A model generated the notes under the pieces. The model did not search any database, was not told the DNA's origin, and worked only from the letters and a program-made list of their open reading frames with translations. 64,000 bases of DNA from Calycina herbarum. Taxonomy: Eukaryota > Ascomycota > Leotiomycetes > Helotiales > Pezizellaceae. Each line of letters starts with the position of its first letter. Within the stretch, counting starts at the first letter, position 1. Shown here one piece after another: positions 35,270 through 48,569 of this stretch. A program made the position numbers and the translations under genes. Location: contig LLEY01000004.1 of the NCBI GenBank assembly GCA_001414485.1, positions 310,001 to 374,000 of the forward strand. The letters are read 5' to 3'.

Positions 35270-37490
35270 CTAGAGCTTAATTCCTAAATCCTTGGCGATA
35301 ATAGTAGCAGCCTTCTCTCCAACAGCAAGCGCAGTCTATAACTATTAGTATATTCCCAATCTCATATGATTTTAGGAAAGGAAAGAAGACTTACGTTATT
35401 TGTATTAGCTCCCACATTCTCAGGAACCATACTCAAATCGCAAACCTTCAACCCCTTAGTCCCATAAACATTCAAATCGCCATCAACAACACCACCCTTC
35501 TCCCTAGCTCGCATAGCACAAGTGCCCAGTGAATGCCAAGTGGTATTGAGGTTACCTCGGATCCAGTCCTCGATAGCCGCATCGTCTTCTTTGCTGTATT
35601 CGAGTTTTGCCGAGTTGATATCAACCGCCGACACCTTTCCAGTGGGCAGGGCTGCTTTGCTACCTTCCTTGAACTTAGGATGTCCGAGTTCGAGTTCTCC
35701 TTTATAGTATGGAAGTCTTCGTCCAATTTCTCGACTCATCTTGTATGCCCATACTTGCTTCTTGAGATCGGAGGGGTGGTTGAGATATCCCGCATCGAAA
35801 TCGTAGCCATTGAGAACATCTTCCTTTGAGGTAATGTGGATTGAACCTCGAGAGTAAGGATATCCTGTGTATGTTCCAAAAGTGATGTATTGGCCAGGTT
35901 CGACAAGTGATGGATCAGCTAAGAAAGCACTAACAATTCCACAAAGCATCATAGGCTTCGTGGGGTGTGGTTTGAAGTCGCGGTCCCAGTCTGCTTGGAA
36001 CTCTGGGCCCAAAGCAGCGATTTCTTCATCTGTTGGTCTGAGTTTGGCAGCAATATCTAGTTCGAATGTTAGTAGGCAGTTTCTGATAGAGAGGGGTCAT
36101 GTTACCAATTCCATTCCATCCCAGCATGGGATCCTTCGCTTCCAAAGCTTTGACAAAGTCCTTGCGCCCACTCAATATGCCATCAAGTGTTTCACTTTCG
36201 GCTATTGAGATGGTTAGCAAGTGTTTTAAGTATGTGAAGACTTTACTAACCAAGATCTGTCTTGTAAGGATACAGCAATAAATGATGATCCTGGTATTCT
36301 TCTCCTACCCCTGGAACATCGGCGACAACGGGGATATCAAGCTTCTTCAAGATTTCCGGGTTTCCAACACCAGATCGCTCGAGAATCTGCGGGGATCCAA
36401 GAGCACCAGATGAAACCACAACCAGCTTCTTTGCCTTTATGATTGAGTGGACCGGTTTCGATAGTGCGATTTCTGGTTGAGCACTTTTATTTGGTTTGTA
36501 TTCAACGCCAATAGCTTTTGGAGGAGAAGATTCATCGAAGAGTACTCGGATGACTTTGGATTCGATCAAGATATGAAGGTTGGGGTAATCTCCGGATTGG
36601 AGAAGAGGATGTATGTAACGATGGGCGGCATCTTGTCGTTTTCCTATTCAATGAGTATTAGCATATGTTTTTCTACACATACAAATAACCGAGCGGAGAG
36701 GACGAAGAGAAGACGTCCTCTCAACTATCAGAAATGGAAGTTTACATACCATCCGGGCTAACATATCGATGCCACCTCTATTTCAAATCAGTCCTCATCC
36801 CAAACATCATCAAATCACAGAAGAAGAAAAAGAAAGAAAACATACCGCAAACCCCCCATTAGCCTCTAAATCTTGCAAATCATCAATCTCCTTATACCCC
36901 ATTCCCTTAACCGTATCCATAAACTGGGCCTCACTAACCTTCCCCCTATACCCACCATCCCCCACACTCACCGGCCCCTCATATCCATGTTTACTCTTAT
37001 CAAACTTCGCATCACCAGGATGGAAAGTCTCCAACTTCTTGCACATTGGAAGCATATCTTTCTGGCTCCATCCGGGTGTATCCCAAGAATCGAAATCAAT
37101 CCCCTGGGCTCGGGTACACATCATGAAGTTTATTGAGGATCCGCCACCGAGGAGACCGCCGCTGGGGACGATGGCTTCTCTGCCATTGAGGTGTTTGGAT
37201 TCTTTGGATTTGTAGAACTGTTGGAAAAATGAGCGTTAGGAGGGTTGCTGTGTGTATTGGGAGGATGGAGGACTTACAATGGCAGTCTTGCTATCAGGCG
37301 CCAAGTGGCTCAGATAAACAGCAGGATTAACAACTGTAGGGTTATTGAAGTTATTCTGTCCGCCCTCGACAAGCAGGACTTTCAATTCCGGATTTGCCTT
37401 CGCAATTCTGCCAGCTGCTACGCAAGCTGCAGTTCCACCTCCCGCGAAGATAATATCGACATCGCCGACGGATTCGTTGTATGTCGACAT
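35270..37490 (-). CDS. GMC-family FAD oxidoreductase, alcohol-oxidase-like
   Basis: Flavoprotein oxidising an alcohol-type substrate. Seven exons: 37490-37278, 37217-36846, a 28-nt microexon 36777-36750, 36643-36251, 36201-36106, 36056-35395 and 35335-35270. Their phases close to 609 residues, usual for the family. The FAD fold opens near the N-terminus with DIIFAGGGTAACVAAGRIA; the ATG at 37490 is preferred to one 16 codons upstream. GLLGGGSSINFMMCTRA matches GMC signature 1 and SGALGSPQILERSGVG signature 2. The catalytic His lies in WHSLGTCAM, and the second polar residue in GANTNN is Asn, as in methanol/alcohol oxidases. There is no signal peptide. The C-terminus is Ile-Lys-Leu, not a canonical peroxisomal signal, so an intracellular alcohol oxidase is likely but the substrate is unknown. 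Confidence 0.92.
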
Positions 37491-39140
37491 TGTGTGTTGT
37501 AAGAGCTGTAATTTTTCTTTGGTAATTAAGAAAATCAATTGAAAAAAAGGAAATCGAGGTGGAAGTGCAGGTGGTTACTCGAAGGAAGTTTAAAAAAAGG
37601 AAGGAAGGCAGGAAGACAAGTCTTTATCAGTTCCTTCCCCAACTCAACACCACCATGGAGTACGGGAAGGCACCAGTGCCTCACGTAAGAAGCAGTACAA
37701 GGTAGGACCCGACCTCGGGAAAGACCCACCCTGTACTCGAGCTCTAGCTGGTAGCAGTAAGTAAGTCGTGGAGGTGTCAGATTGCCTAGAAGATATACGC
37801 TAAGTGGAGAAATTACTTCTTGCGTCCAGTCACTTGCATTACTGTACCCCTCATTTCTACCCGAATAGGAGCCTCACCAGGGTATTTCCCCAACAGGAAT
37901 CAATGTACAGCCAATTAAATCCACACTACTACTCATTGCTCGACCCCGGAACGTTTGCTTTTCTCTCTAGAAATAGCTTCATAACCACCATAACAGCTTA
38001 CTCCATCGGATTCGGAAAGCTCCCTCGGAAATTCCATCGGAGCAGCCTGCAGAAATGTGTACTCAGCGCCATGCATCCGACGACCCATTATTTGTAGCAC
38101 CTCCTCTTTCTTACCTACTCATGGCATCGCCAACATTTCTCTTGATCTCTTGAAAGGGGGAATGGGGAACAGCCCAGCTACTGGAATACTTCGTACCCTG
38201 AAGAGGGGGGGGCTCGGGGCTCCTCAAATCGCGGGGTGAAAATCATGGGGAAATCCTGGGGTAACCTCCCAAAGGCCTGTGGCGTAAAGCCGGAATCTTC
38301 AATCGGCAAATCCCTCTCAATTTTACTATGCGGAACACTTTCCGCTCTATGCCACATGATGATATAAATGCTTCAACTTTCAACACCAAGGCTAGCAAGC
38401 TCCCCGGAATATTACATACCATAGAGCATGACTCGTGTAACAAAATATCTCAACTCCATCGAGAGAGCATCGCCAATTGAACAACAATGGCTAAACATCA
38501 TGTTCATAAAACACGAGTCAAGTCACACACAAACACATACCATCTGACCCAGAAGGGCAACTTCAAAAAAATCAAAAGTTCTTTTTTTATTTCGCTAACC
38601 TATCGCAAAGCTAGTGTACAAAGTCTCTGTCTGATGCGGCCCTTCAATTATGCCATCCTCGCCTCAGTAAACTCCCTCATCTTTGTGCACTTCTACTGAC
38701 AAAAAACGTGCCGCCCATGCATGCAGTAAACGCTCTAACTCTCTAACATAGCATCAAAGCTCGCCGAGAGTCTTAAATGAGTGGGTGAGGGAAGAGAAGG
38801 CCAGTCCGACAAGACCAAGCCCAACGAAGAAAAACAGAAAAGAAAAGAAAAGTAGAAAAAAGATTAAACAAAAAAAGGTGTCCTCCAAATCCAGGACCCA
38901 GAACACCAGAGTCTGGGTGCTCGGAGTATAAAAGGAAGAAATAGACGTCGCGCCGTATTGCGTCATCACCCCTTTGTTCCATTAAAAATACACAAGCAAC
39001 GGGACGCCTAAGTTACCCCCAACTAACCCATATAATCCCGTTCAATGTCATGAAATCGTCTCGCCAGCCAAATTACCAAAAGTCATGAACCCCCCCCCCA
39101 TGTTTAACGCCTTGTTTTCCAGGGAAAGACTCGCCCCCAT
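37491..39140. other. Intergenic, no gene seen
   Basis: Upstream region of the oxidoreductase and 3' flank of the demethylase gene. Short frames at 37804-38239 and 38487-38699 have no supporting features. Confidence 0.5.
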
Positions 39141-42100
39141 TCAAGTAGCATTGCTGGGTTGAGCCTTCTTCAGGTTCTGCAGCATTTTTTCCACTATGGA
39201 ACACGAATCTGGAGGTACATCTGCTGGTTCAAAAGAACTGAGATGTTGCTCAGAGGATGTCGTCTGAGTACCAGGTTTCTGGAAGGGTTGCTGATGTGGG
39301 TACACTGGCTTCTGAGCTTCAGGTTGTCGCTGAATTTGATATTTTGGGGGTGGTGGAAGAATGGGTGTTGTAGTCTGAGGTGGAGTAGACCGACCAGAGG
39401 GAGTTGCCTGAACGTGACTAACAGATGGCTGCGACGAGGAAGAAGGGGTGTTGTTCGGAAGTGGTTGTTGAAAGTTGGCGAGAGGCGATGGCATGGCTGG
39501 CGATGCATGCACCTTGGGAGTAGTTTGCTCATAATTGTTCAATGTCGCTGCGTAGTTGGCTTGTGAATAATCCAACTGCGAGTGGTTTGCTGAAACACCG
39601 CCACTGTGTTGTGTATTACCATAGAGTGGGTTGGAGACCGGAGCTGCAGTGTACGCTGCTGTGGATTGCTGAGCTTGAGGGTTTACTACAGCGGTCTTAG
39701 GCATGGAAAAGACAGCCTGTGCGTGCCCAGAGATTTGATATGAGTTCAAGGGGTTTTGGTAAACTGTTGGAGATGGTTGTTTCGATTGTCCCGCTACGGA
39801 CCCTGCAGAGTTTAAGTTTACCGCCTGAACTTTGCTCGTAGATTGATATGAAGGCGCATATGCCACGGGAGAGGGTTGCTGAGTTCGTGAATTTAACTCT
39901 GCAACAGGTTTACTGTACTGTTGTGGGTGCGATGCTGAGAGCGACACAGGTCTGTTGAACGCGGGGTGCGGAGCCGCTTGGTTTTGGGGGGTCGAAGGCG
40001 CGGTGTAAGTACGCTGTGGAGCTGTATACGGTTGGCTCGCGTAAGATGTAGATGGATATGGCGGCCGTTCATACAACGGTGGCGGCTGAAGAACAGAGCT
40101 CCGGGATTGGGTGGGCGAAGGCCGAGGGGGCGGGTTTTGTTGTTGGTTGAGGATCGAGGCAAACTCTCGACGGATAGCAGGATGCACTTTAGGTACATCC
40201 TTTTTCTTCTCCCATGGCTTAGGCGGAACAACTACTGGGACGCCAGAAGTATTTATCGGAGGTTTCATTGAAGGAGACGCAGTGTAAGAAGTTGCAGGAG
40301 AAGCTCCATATGAAGGCGATTGCGATGATTTGTACGAGGGGCTCGGTTTCTGAGAAGTACCGCCATACGAAGACGACATGCTGTTATATGATGGCGTGGT
40401 GTTTGAAGTGCCTACGCTAGGACGTTTTCCAGCAAACAATGTCGCCTTCATATACTCCATATGATCACCTTGGTATCCATTCATAAATCCACCGCCGGGT
40501 CTGTATGGACTCTTGTAGTCCAACGGGGATCTATTGTGCTCCTTTTGCAAATAGTAGTACTTTGCGAAGACATTGGATGGTCTCTCAGGCTGTGGTCTAT
40601 TGCCAAATGGATTATTTGGCTTCGATGGCGTTGCCACTGGCTGCGTAGGTCGGTATTGTGCTGGTGCAGTATACTGGGCTTTTGGTGCTTGCTGCACAGC
40701 AGGAATTTGCTTGGGCGCTGGGGAATATTGAGCTGGACTATGCTGGGTCGCATGCTGGATTGCCCGCTGGGTAGCGTGCTGGGGAGCAGGGGTATGTTGA
40801 ATTGCAGGTGAGTGTTGAGTCTTGGCGTTATATTGACTAGCAGGTGTATGCTGAGCAGAAGTATTATTACCTGTGTAGGTATATTGAGCTGCAGAAGAGT
40901 ACTGGCTTGGTGGAGCCGGTGGACTCTGGGTGTTTCGATAGTGAGGTAGAGCAGAAACCTGAGAAAGCCGAGGTAGGTGACCAGACGAGTTTGCATTAGC
41001 TTTGAAGGGTGTCGTGGAAGATGTTGGCTTAGATGGCTGAGTAGATGACTGGGTAGATGTTTGCCATCGAGGATCTGTACCAAAGCTGTAAGGGTGGGGC
41101 GCAGAACGCTGGAGAAAGCTCTGCTGAGAACGGTAAGCTTGTGGATCCACACGATAAGTGTCTTCATTATTGCGAGGCTTGTATACGTAGGGCTTTTCCG
41201 GTCGAATTGAGTTACTACTGCCAATCGATGCAGGCAATGTTGGTCGAGTGGGTGGCCTGATTGGAGTTGGTGTACTGTTCTTGGCATTCGATGGGTAAGA
41301 AGCAGCATAAGATTGTCTTGGTGCCGAGATGACGGGTTTTGGAATTGTATCCAGGAAGTTGCCCTTGGTGTTATGCCGTTGGTTACGTGGATCTTCCGTG
41401 TACTGTGCTCTAGCCTCAGTCGATGTCTTGCCGAGATAAAACCAGATCTGATTTTCTTTGCTGAAGTCAATCTTGACTTGGTATGGATTGGGAGCAATCT
41501 TTTCGTTTTTGAATTCAGCCCATGTATGACCTTCAACAAATGGATCTTCCGCTCTTGGATTATCATCTGCCTGGCGTTTACTGGTATTGAGAGACGCCTT
41601 ATCCTTGCGGGATTTAGGCATTGGGATAGCGTTGGGTGATGGCTTGGGCAGATGATAATCTGCAGGATCCGGAATGAGAAGCCACTTGTATTCAACCTCA
41701 ACACGGTCACTAATATATGTTAGCAAAGTAGATTACGGATTTACTTCGAGAACTTACCCTCGTGGAAGGATATCGAGAAGAACAACTTCCTCGTTTTTGC
41801 AATTCTCGACAACTGCACCAGCAAAGATATCACCCCTGAAGTACTGCGCCTGACATACTTCGCCCGCTTTGAGTTCGAGACCAGCCTTGCGTAGACGGTC
41901 ATCCTCGGAAAGGGCATCGCTGTCAAGCTTCTTTTCCCGCTTGACACGATGGAAACGACAGCTAAACTCGATAGCCCACTCCTTATACTCCGTACCATCC
42001 TCACCAAAGACTGGTATTTCACCCTGCTCAACCAGAACACCGGCTGCAGCTGCACAGGTTGCGTGGTAGGCTCTGGTGCATTTCTTGCGAGAACATTGAA

Positions 42101-44142
42101 AGCAGGCCCCTTTCTTGGAGCGACAGTAGTTGCACTTGAGTTCCAATCTTCCTTTGGCAATATATTTGATGTCCGTGACCCTCTCTTCATCGATAGAAGT
42201 CTCTGGAATGTACTGTGCGCAAATGCGATGGGCACGCTGACCATGTTCGGTAGGTAACAAAGCCTCCGTTGGAATGTCGTTTGGACATAGTACGCATGGC
42301 TCTTTTGTAGGTGCCTTGATGCGAATTCGGACTCTCTTGGTATTGCTATTGCCGCCTTTATCGTTTGTAGGTCGCTTTCTCTTCTTTTTGTCGGACTTTG
42401 TTTTCAGTCCACCAATGCTCAATGGCGGAGTGGCGAGGGCGGAAAGGTCATTTTCGTTCTCTTCATCCTCGTCTTCGTCTTCCTCGTCGGTTTCTTCATA
42501 TTCTGTTTCCTCCCCTCTCAACTTCCGTTCGAGTTCGTGTACGTTGATCCAGACACTGTCTTGTGCTTGGTCACAATCGCATTTCTTCGCCACACGACCA
42601 TACTCGAGCCATGACTCTAAACCAAAGTTGACAGCCTCGGCGCAATTATATCCCAAATTGTAGCCTGAATGATATCCGTAAGGAAATGTGATGACGAACT
42701 CGCCTGGGTGGGCCACAATCTTGTTGACCTTGATATTGAAGTTTTGTAAAAGTGCTGATGGTGAAATCAGGAAGGTCTTGTGTCGTAGAAATTGATCGCA
42801 AGCTTTGGCGTCACTGGGCCAGATGGTTTTCATAGCGGCCTCGAATCTTCGCGCATCTCCCTGAGCAATGCTATACCATTGTTTTGGTGCACCAAAGTGA
42901 ACATAATTGATGCTGTACAGATCCACATCCTCCAGATGCCATGCAAAAGTGGCCTTCCACATGCCCAAATAAAGGTAGGCAGTGTTGACACCGGGAATCT
43001 TCGAACCCATCACATCGAGTATGTTATCTAGCTTGCCTAAGTTCCAACTCGTGGTTCGGTCATCGAAAAGCGTTCCTGGCATATCTGCACCGTACAACGG
43101 TGGGGCGTACGTTAAAGTCTTCCAGTAGGCCCGCTCGAGTTCGTCGCATCGCTCTTGCGTATATTCATTGCCTTCGAGTTCGTATTTAAAGTCCTTAAAG
43201 GCAGCCTCATCAATCTTTCCTTCTCTCTCTCTACGATTATTCTTACGTCGGGATGAGACGGAGACTGCTGTTGGCTTGGCCTGTCGAGAACCCAAGCGTG
43301 GTTTTTCAGGAGTTTCAATTTCCTCATCTGGCTCCAACTTGACGGAATCGGTTCCATCTTCGGGTCTCACAGATGGTGAAACTGGTGTTGGTAGTCGATC
43401 GGGTGTGCTTTGGCCAGCATCATCAGTCTCTACAGTCACTCCCCTGGCCTTTGCCTTTGATGGGCGTCCGCGAGTACGTTTGTTTCCCGACGAAGATCCA
43501 GCTCCACCACCAGATACCTTCGTTCTAGGAGTTGATCGGGTTACTGGCTTGTCTTGGTTTGCTCTTCTTTCTCCTCTTTTTGCTGGGGGTTGATGGTCGC
43601 TCTGCTCGCACAATTGACGCCATTGTGGAAGATTATAGGATCGCTGGTGTATCATGTTTGCTTGTCGATAAGTACCGGCTGTGCCCATAATATCCTGCTT
43701 AATTGGCTCCTTGACCCTGATTGTCTTGACAGCTTCATCGAGTCTAGGTTGTGCAGCTTTCCATTCGGCGGGAGGAATGACTTTGACGATTCCCGATCGC
43801 ATTCCGTAGTGATTGATCTTTTTCATCTATATAATGGTCAACTCAATGTGTTCAAGGCAAGTTGCGGAATGCTACAAGTGAACGTACGTATATGGTAAAG
43901 TCTTTAAATTGATGCATGGTCGGTTCAAAGACAGGTACGCCATCGTTCGAATAGTAGACAGGTACTATTTCGCCAATGTCGTCCTCTTCCTTTGGTTGTG
44001 CCGGCTTCTCTTGTTCCTCCTCAAGGTCGGAGAGTTCGCTGTCGCTGGCATCTTTGGTGTTGGAATCCGGGGGAGAGTGTAATCCATTCATATCCACCGC
44101 AGGGCCCGGCGCCGGGGCTGCCACCATCGTGTCGGCAGACAT
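39141..44142 (-). CDS. KDM4-type JmjN/JmjC histone demethylase with PHD fingers
   Basis: Predicted Fe(II)/2-oxoglutarate-dependent lysine demethylase (H3K9/H3K36 by family). Three exons, 44142-43888, 43826-41758 and 41709-39141, with introns of 61 and 48 bp, give 1,630 residues. JmjN (VPVFEPTMHQFKDF then SGIVKVIPP) is split by intron 1. An AT-hook-like TRGRPSKAK lies near residue 200. JmjC keeps the iron ligands His 382 and Glu 384 (FAWHLEDVDLYSINY) and His 471 (YHSGYNLGYNCAEA), plus the KDM4-style CDC zinc site near 500. An acidic stretch leads into an extended PHD region with many Cys/His (about 605-740). The last ~850 residues are disordered, rich in Pro/Gln/Ser/Tyr/Ala with degenerate QHSPA/QYSPA repeats. 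The start at 44142 is chosen over an ATG 50 codons upstream, because the conserved part begins later either way. Confidence 0.94.
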
Positions 44143-46719
44143 TTTTATTTGGCATGCGATCGAGTCGCAATCGATGTTGTTTGGTTGTTCGTTTCGTCGG
44201 CGAGGGTTGAATGCGCGGGGGGCGATTACGGTTTGGCGCAAGGGAATGCGCAACGAGCTAGCGGGCGCGCCCGCAGGTGAGTCGAGAGACACAATACGAT
44301 GTTAATTATTCGCAACTCGTAATGCTAACGAGAGTATGGGTATTGACATTGCCAGATGCTGCTGCTGGTGGGAGAGTGTGTGTGTTGGGAGGTGGGAGGT
44401 CGACACCATTTGGGAGTTTGGTCTCTACGTTAACCTTTAGCGCAGCCGGCCTTTTCCAGCCAAGTCTAACCGCACCAGCACCGAACTGGGAAAAGCGCGG
44501 TGAATACCTATTTTCCCCCTCAACTTAAAGACAACCAATCAATAAGAAGAAAGATAGCGAGGTCAATAATCTATATTTCCCCAAATACTTCTAAATTCTA
44601 GAGAGTTTAAAGCATTATTAAAAGTCTAAAATAACGAGAACGTACTGCCGCCTCTGGGTCGCCGTAGTCCGGTGCGAAAAATCGGACCATATCCGTAAAA
44701 ATCGCCCCATTCTGCCAACCATCGACATTTGATATTGATGTTGGAATTGTCATTTTTTATATCTTCCAAAAAAAACGCGGCAAGAAAGCACTGATAAATC
44801 GTGTGGGTGTCTCGAATCGATAAATCCAATGCCAGATACATGCGTTGTCTCACGACGACGTCGTTCCGCGCCGCCACTGTCTTGAAAGCAAACGTCCTCG
44901 ATGTTGAACCTCGGTGGAGAAGATGAAGTATATCTTCAATGAGGCTCTGCACCCCTTGGAATGGTCGTGCGTCAGGCGCGGCCCTTCGCTTCTGATCGAC
45001 GTATGTTGTGCGTTTCGGTACGAGATCGCGCACCAGTCACAACACCACATGGATTTAAGGCTGAGTCGAATCGTTCAAGTCCGAGATCACTTCGCTCTTA
45101 CTGTGGTGATATATGTCTTTGTCATTCTCGGAGATCTGACCTTCAAATTTAACGAATGGCTTTTTACTTTTCATCTAGATCTGCAAATATCATCCCCTGA
45201 TTTCTTCATCCGCATCTTACATTTCTGTTCTCTTTGGCCTTCAGGGTGAGAGTATCAACACCTCACTCGTATTGGGCATGCAAAGATAGGCCGAAGCCGA
45301 CCTTATCTCACAAGTGTGCACCACATCTCCCCAAACCCTTGGGAATGAAGAAGATGGCATTGCCTTGCAGATGCTTCCCCTCTGTCCTCTCGCTCCTCTT
45401 TGCGACCCCAGATCGATCCAGATTCTACAATCCTATACGTTGATTTAAGCTTTGCCGCATCTACTGATGGGGCGGCATCTCAACCTCGAGAATACCCGAC
45501 GATCCTCGGGGTTGCGGGGAAGCCCCGGGCAAGCGTTGAGATCCGAAATCTCATCAGATTAGATGCACGTCCCAGAGGGGTTGTCCCACTGGAGTCCAGA
45601 GCTAGCAATGAGGTGTCATCTGATGGCGGTGACATAATCACAGACCCAGGACAGGGAGACGAATCCTCAGATAGTTCTTGATGGATACCTTTCGTTTGGG
45701 CTGTCCAGAGATGGACCTTGATGGCGCTGGCCACACACCCCACGCCGTCATCAAGATGCCAAAGGCTACAATGCTCAAACAGCATTTGAGCCAAGGGGCA
45801 TCAAAAAAGATGATGACTTGAACATTACAGTCGATAGCGAGGCAAAACTAGGCCAGACAGTGTATGGACCAAACGAGCTTGACGGCGAGAACCTCTGACA
45901 ATGAGCATGGATAGAGAACAGACGACGACATCGAAAGGTGGAACCGGCCGGTCACTTCCGTACATTTCTCTGTCATCAAGCGAAGACGAAAATTACAAAC
46001 TCAAGGCCTTGATATACCTCGTACTTTGGAAGAGGTGTCTTTTAGCCCGATCCTCAAAAAATACCCTTCCACCATTTCACCGCCTCACTACATTCAGCGC
46101 CAGGCTCCTCGGAAGTTCCCAGGTCATGGTTATCTAGCCCTGCCCTGGTTTGTACTTCAAAATCCATGAAAGCCGTAACTAAAACCCGCAAATGGAGGCT
46201 TTAAGGGCTCAAATCAGATCTCCCGGAAAGCCATCATCTCACAAGACAATCTAGTAAAGTATAGACCACTATGAAGCATTGATGGTTGGTATGTGTTGAA
46301 GTGTTCAAAGTTGTCATTCACATTTCTCGGGGTTTTCAAATGCAAATCCCGTCTCTTCGGTGATTAGCCGAAGTGTCCCCACAGTTTCCACAATCCATCC
46401 ATTTCCATCGCGAGTGCGAGGAGTTTTCACTTGAAAGAAATATATCGTCAGTGCTGTTCCTATTTCCTAGCATCACTCCATCAGTTCCATCAATCGTCTC
46501 TCTCCATTTCATTACACTTCATTGCAAATTTGTCACATCTCTGCCCCATCAGACCATCATCCGGATTTCCAAAATCTCAAAAACATGCCCCATCCTCCCT
46601 CCAAATCAAGTCCCTCACGCCACGTCTTACTCTTTAGTTTAAGTCTGAATTCCGATTTACTGCTCTCTCTTCAACTGCCCCTACAAGAGACCCAGTCTCT
46701 ACCCTGTATACGAAGAGAG
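44143..46719. other. Intergenic between demethylase gene and LINE island
   Basis: 2.6 kb without a supported gene. Several 70-135 residue frames overlap on both strands (for example 44626-45033 and 45400-45681) but show no domain or clean splicing. Some may be relics. Confidence 0.5.
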
Positions 46720-46735
46720 AACAGTCTCAGATTCA
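46720..46735 (+). repeat. LINE target-site duplication, left copy
   Basis: ACAGTCTCAGATTCA (15 bp, or 16 with a leading A shared with the tail) is repeated at 59059-59074, directly after the AAAT-type tail. Confidence 0.85.
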
Positions 46736-46799
46736 ACACACACCTTTTTTCGTAGATCGAATTTTTTGTTCTAAATCACTCGCTCTCACCTACTCGCAC

Positions 46800-48400
46800 T
46801 TAATAAGCCGATTTCCTTCTATGGAGACCTCCCTTAGGAGGCCTCCGGCCTTACCTACGCCTCTGAGAAGAGACCTAGGAAAAGGGGGAGGGCGCCCGAT
46901 CCCCCCTCTTCTGAATATACAATAGCACTTTGTCTTAGCAACTTCTAAAGCTCTTGAGCGTAGTACTATAGGCTAAACCTTCTTCGGAGGAACTGTAGAA
47001 GCTGTAGATCACCACCTAAGTACTGCTCTTGATAAAGCCCCTCCTAACCTTCTTCCCTACCTCCGAGCCTTTTGTACTTAAGTTGCTGATATCAGCCTAC
47101 TATTCTACTAAGTATACACCTTAGGGACACCCCCTCTACTACCCTTGATCTTAGAAACCTCCTCTATTATATATAGAGGGGGCCCTACGCTATCTACGAC
47201 TCCTCCCCCCTCTCTAGGCTCGGCTGAAATTTTTTTATATATATAGACTACAAAAGGTGCCTTAGCGTCTGAAAGCATACTAGTAATAATACTCTACTCT
47301 CTCTCTCTCTCTACTAGTACTTCAAAGCTATAGAAGGATAAGAATAAGGGTTCTTTAGCTAAACTAGACCTTAGAGTCTTTATCCGACTACCTCCTAATT
47401 CCCTAGAAAGGAAACATTCTGCTCTAGCTATCTTTCTTACCCTCTATAATCTAAAGATAGGCTATAAAGAGCTTGTATAAGAGGTTCTCTCGGTTAGCTC
47501 TGGTTTCGCTATTGTACTAAAGAACGAGGCTGCCCTAGAAGCTCTATTATCGACAAAGAAAGCATTTATATAGACGCTATTCTCTATAGCTAAGATTGAG
47601 ACCTTATAAAACTAGGTAGTATACCGCTTGTTAGAGATACCTCGAAGTATTAAAGCTGTTAAGATTAACGAAAAAGGAGCAATTATATCAACCCTCGTCT
47701 CTACTACTTCTAAAGTAGTAGCTATAGTAATTAAGGAACGAATTAGAATAGCTCTTATAAAGGTTAATATAACAAGGATCTCGCTATTAGATAAGCTGTT
47801 CTATACCTCCTAGACTGTCTTCTTTAAAGAGGAAGAAGCCTGGGACAGCTACGCTATCCTAGATATAATATCTCTTCTCGGTAGAAGAGTCTTCTTTAAA
47901 CCTCTTCCTAAGGTTTCTATAATTATATAGTACTCTAAGTGCTAGTGGTGGTATAACTAAAGGAACTATAGGAAGAACCAACGGTGCCGTCTATGCGGTA
48001 CTACTTAATACTCTAAAGACTTTTACTCTACGTGTTTAAGATATATATAGTATAAGCTAAAGTGTCTATATTATAGTAGACCTTACGCCTTAGACGACCT
48101 AGGGTGCTAGCTTAGACTAAGGAACCTAGGGACACGCCCCTTAACCGAGAATAAGAGAACTATTTAGCGAGTATATAATGAAATACGGATAAGAAGAGAG
48201 GAAGACTCCCCTTGTAGTAGCTAAGACATAGAAGCTCCGGCTACCCTATAAGCTAGAGTAGATAGCTCTTCTAACTCGACTATCTCGCCTACTTCGCCTG
48301 CCTTATCTACCTTGCCTACCTTACCTTCCTTGCCTCTCTCGCCTCTCCCGCCTACCTCGTCTACCTCGCCTACCTCGCCTATCTTACTATCCTAAGAAGA
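46800..48400 (+). pseudogene. LINE ORF1 (gag-like, zinc knuckles), RIP-damaged
   Basis: Protein-like frames include a 61-residue open piece at 47628-47813. A Cys-rich block about 47,940-48,060 has adjacent CCHC-type knuckles (RCRLCG then a later Cys). A Pro/Thr/Ser-rich linker coded by 9-bp-like units (about 48,285-48,375) closes the region. Stops break every frame. Confidence 0.65.
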
Positions 48401-48569
48401 TGATTTTAATACCTCTATAGACACTCTTATAGAAGAGGCTCCCGACGACCTCTCTATTCGAAGAACCTAAGGAAATACTATTATAGTTTCTCTATAAGTA
48501 GATAAGGGCTTACTAAAAACCACTGCTTCTAAGTTCTATAGATTAACGTTTATAAGTCTAGCGAGTACC

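Noticed and set aside
40481..41710. 409-residue minus-strand open frame overlapping the demethylase tail
   Set aside because: It is the +1 shadow of the repetitive Pro/Gln-rich coding sequence and has no domain of its own. The frame continuing from the JmjC exons is the real one.
45400..45681. 93-residue plus frame between demethylase gene and LINE
   Set aside because: No domain, and an overlapping antisense frame is equally good. Might be a relic but cannot be supported.
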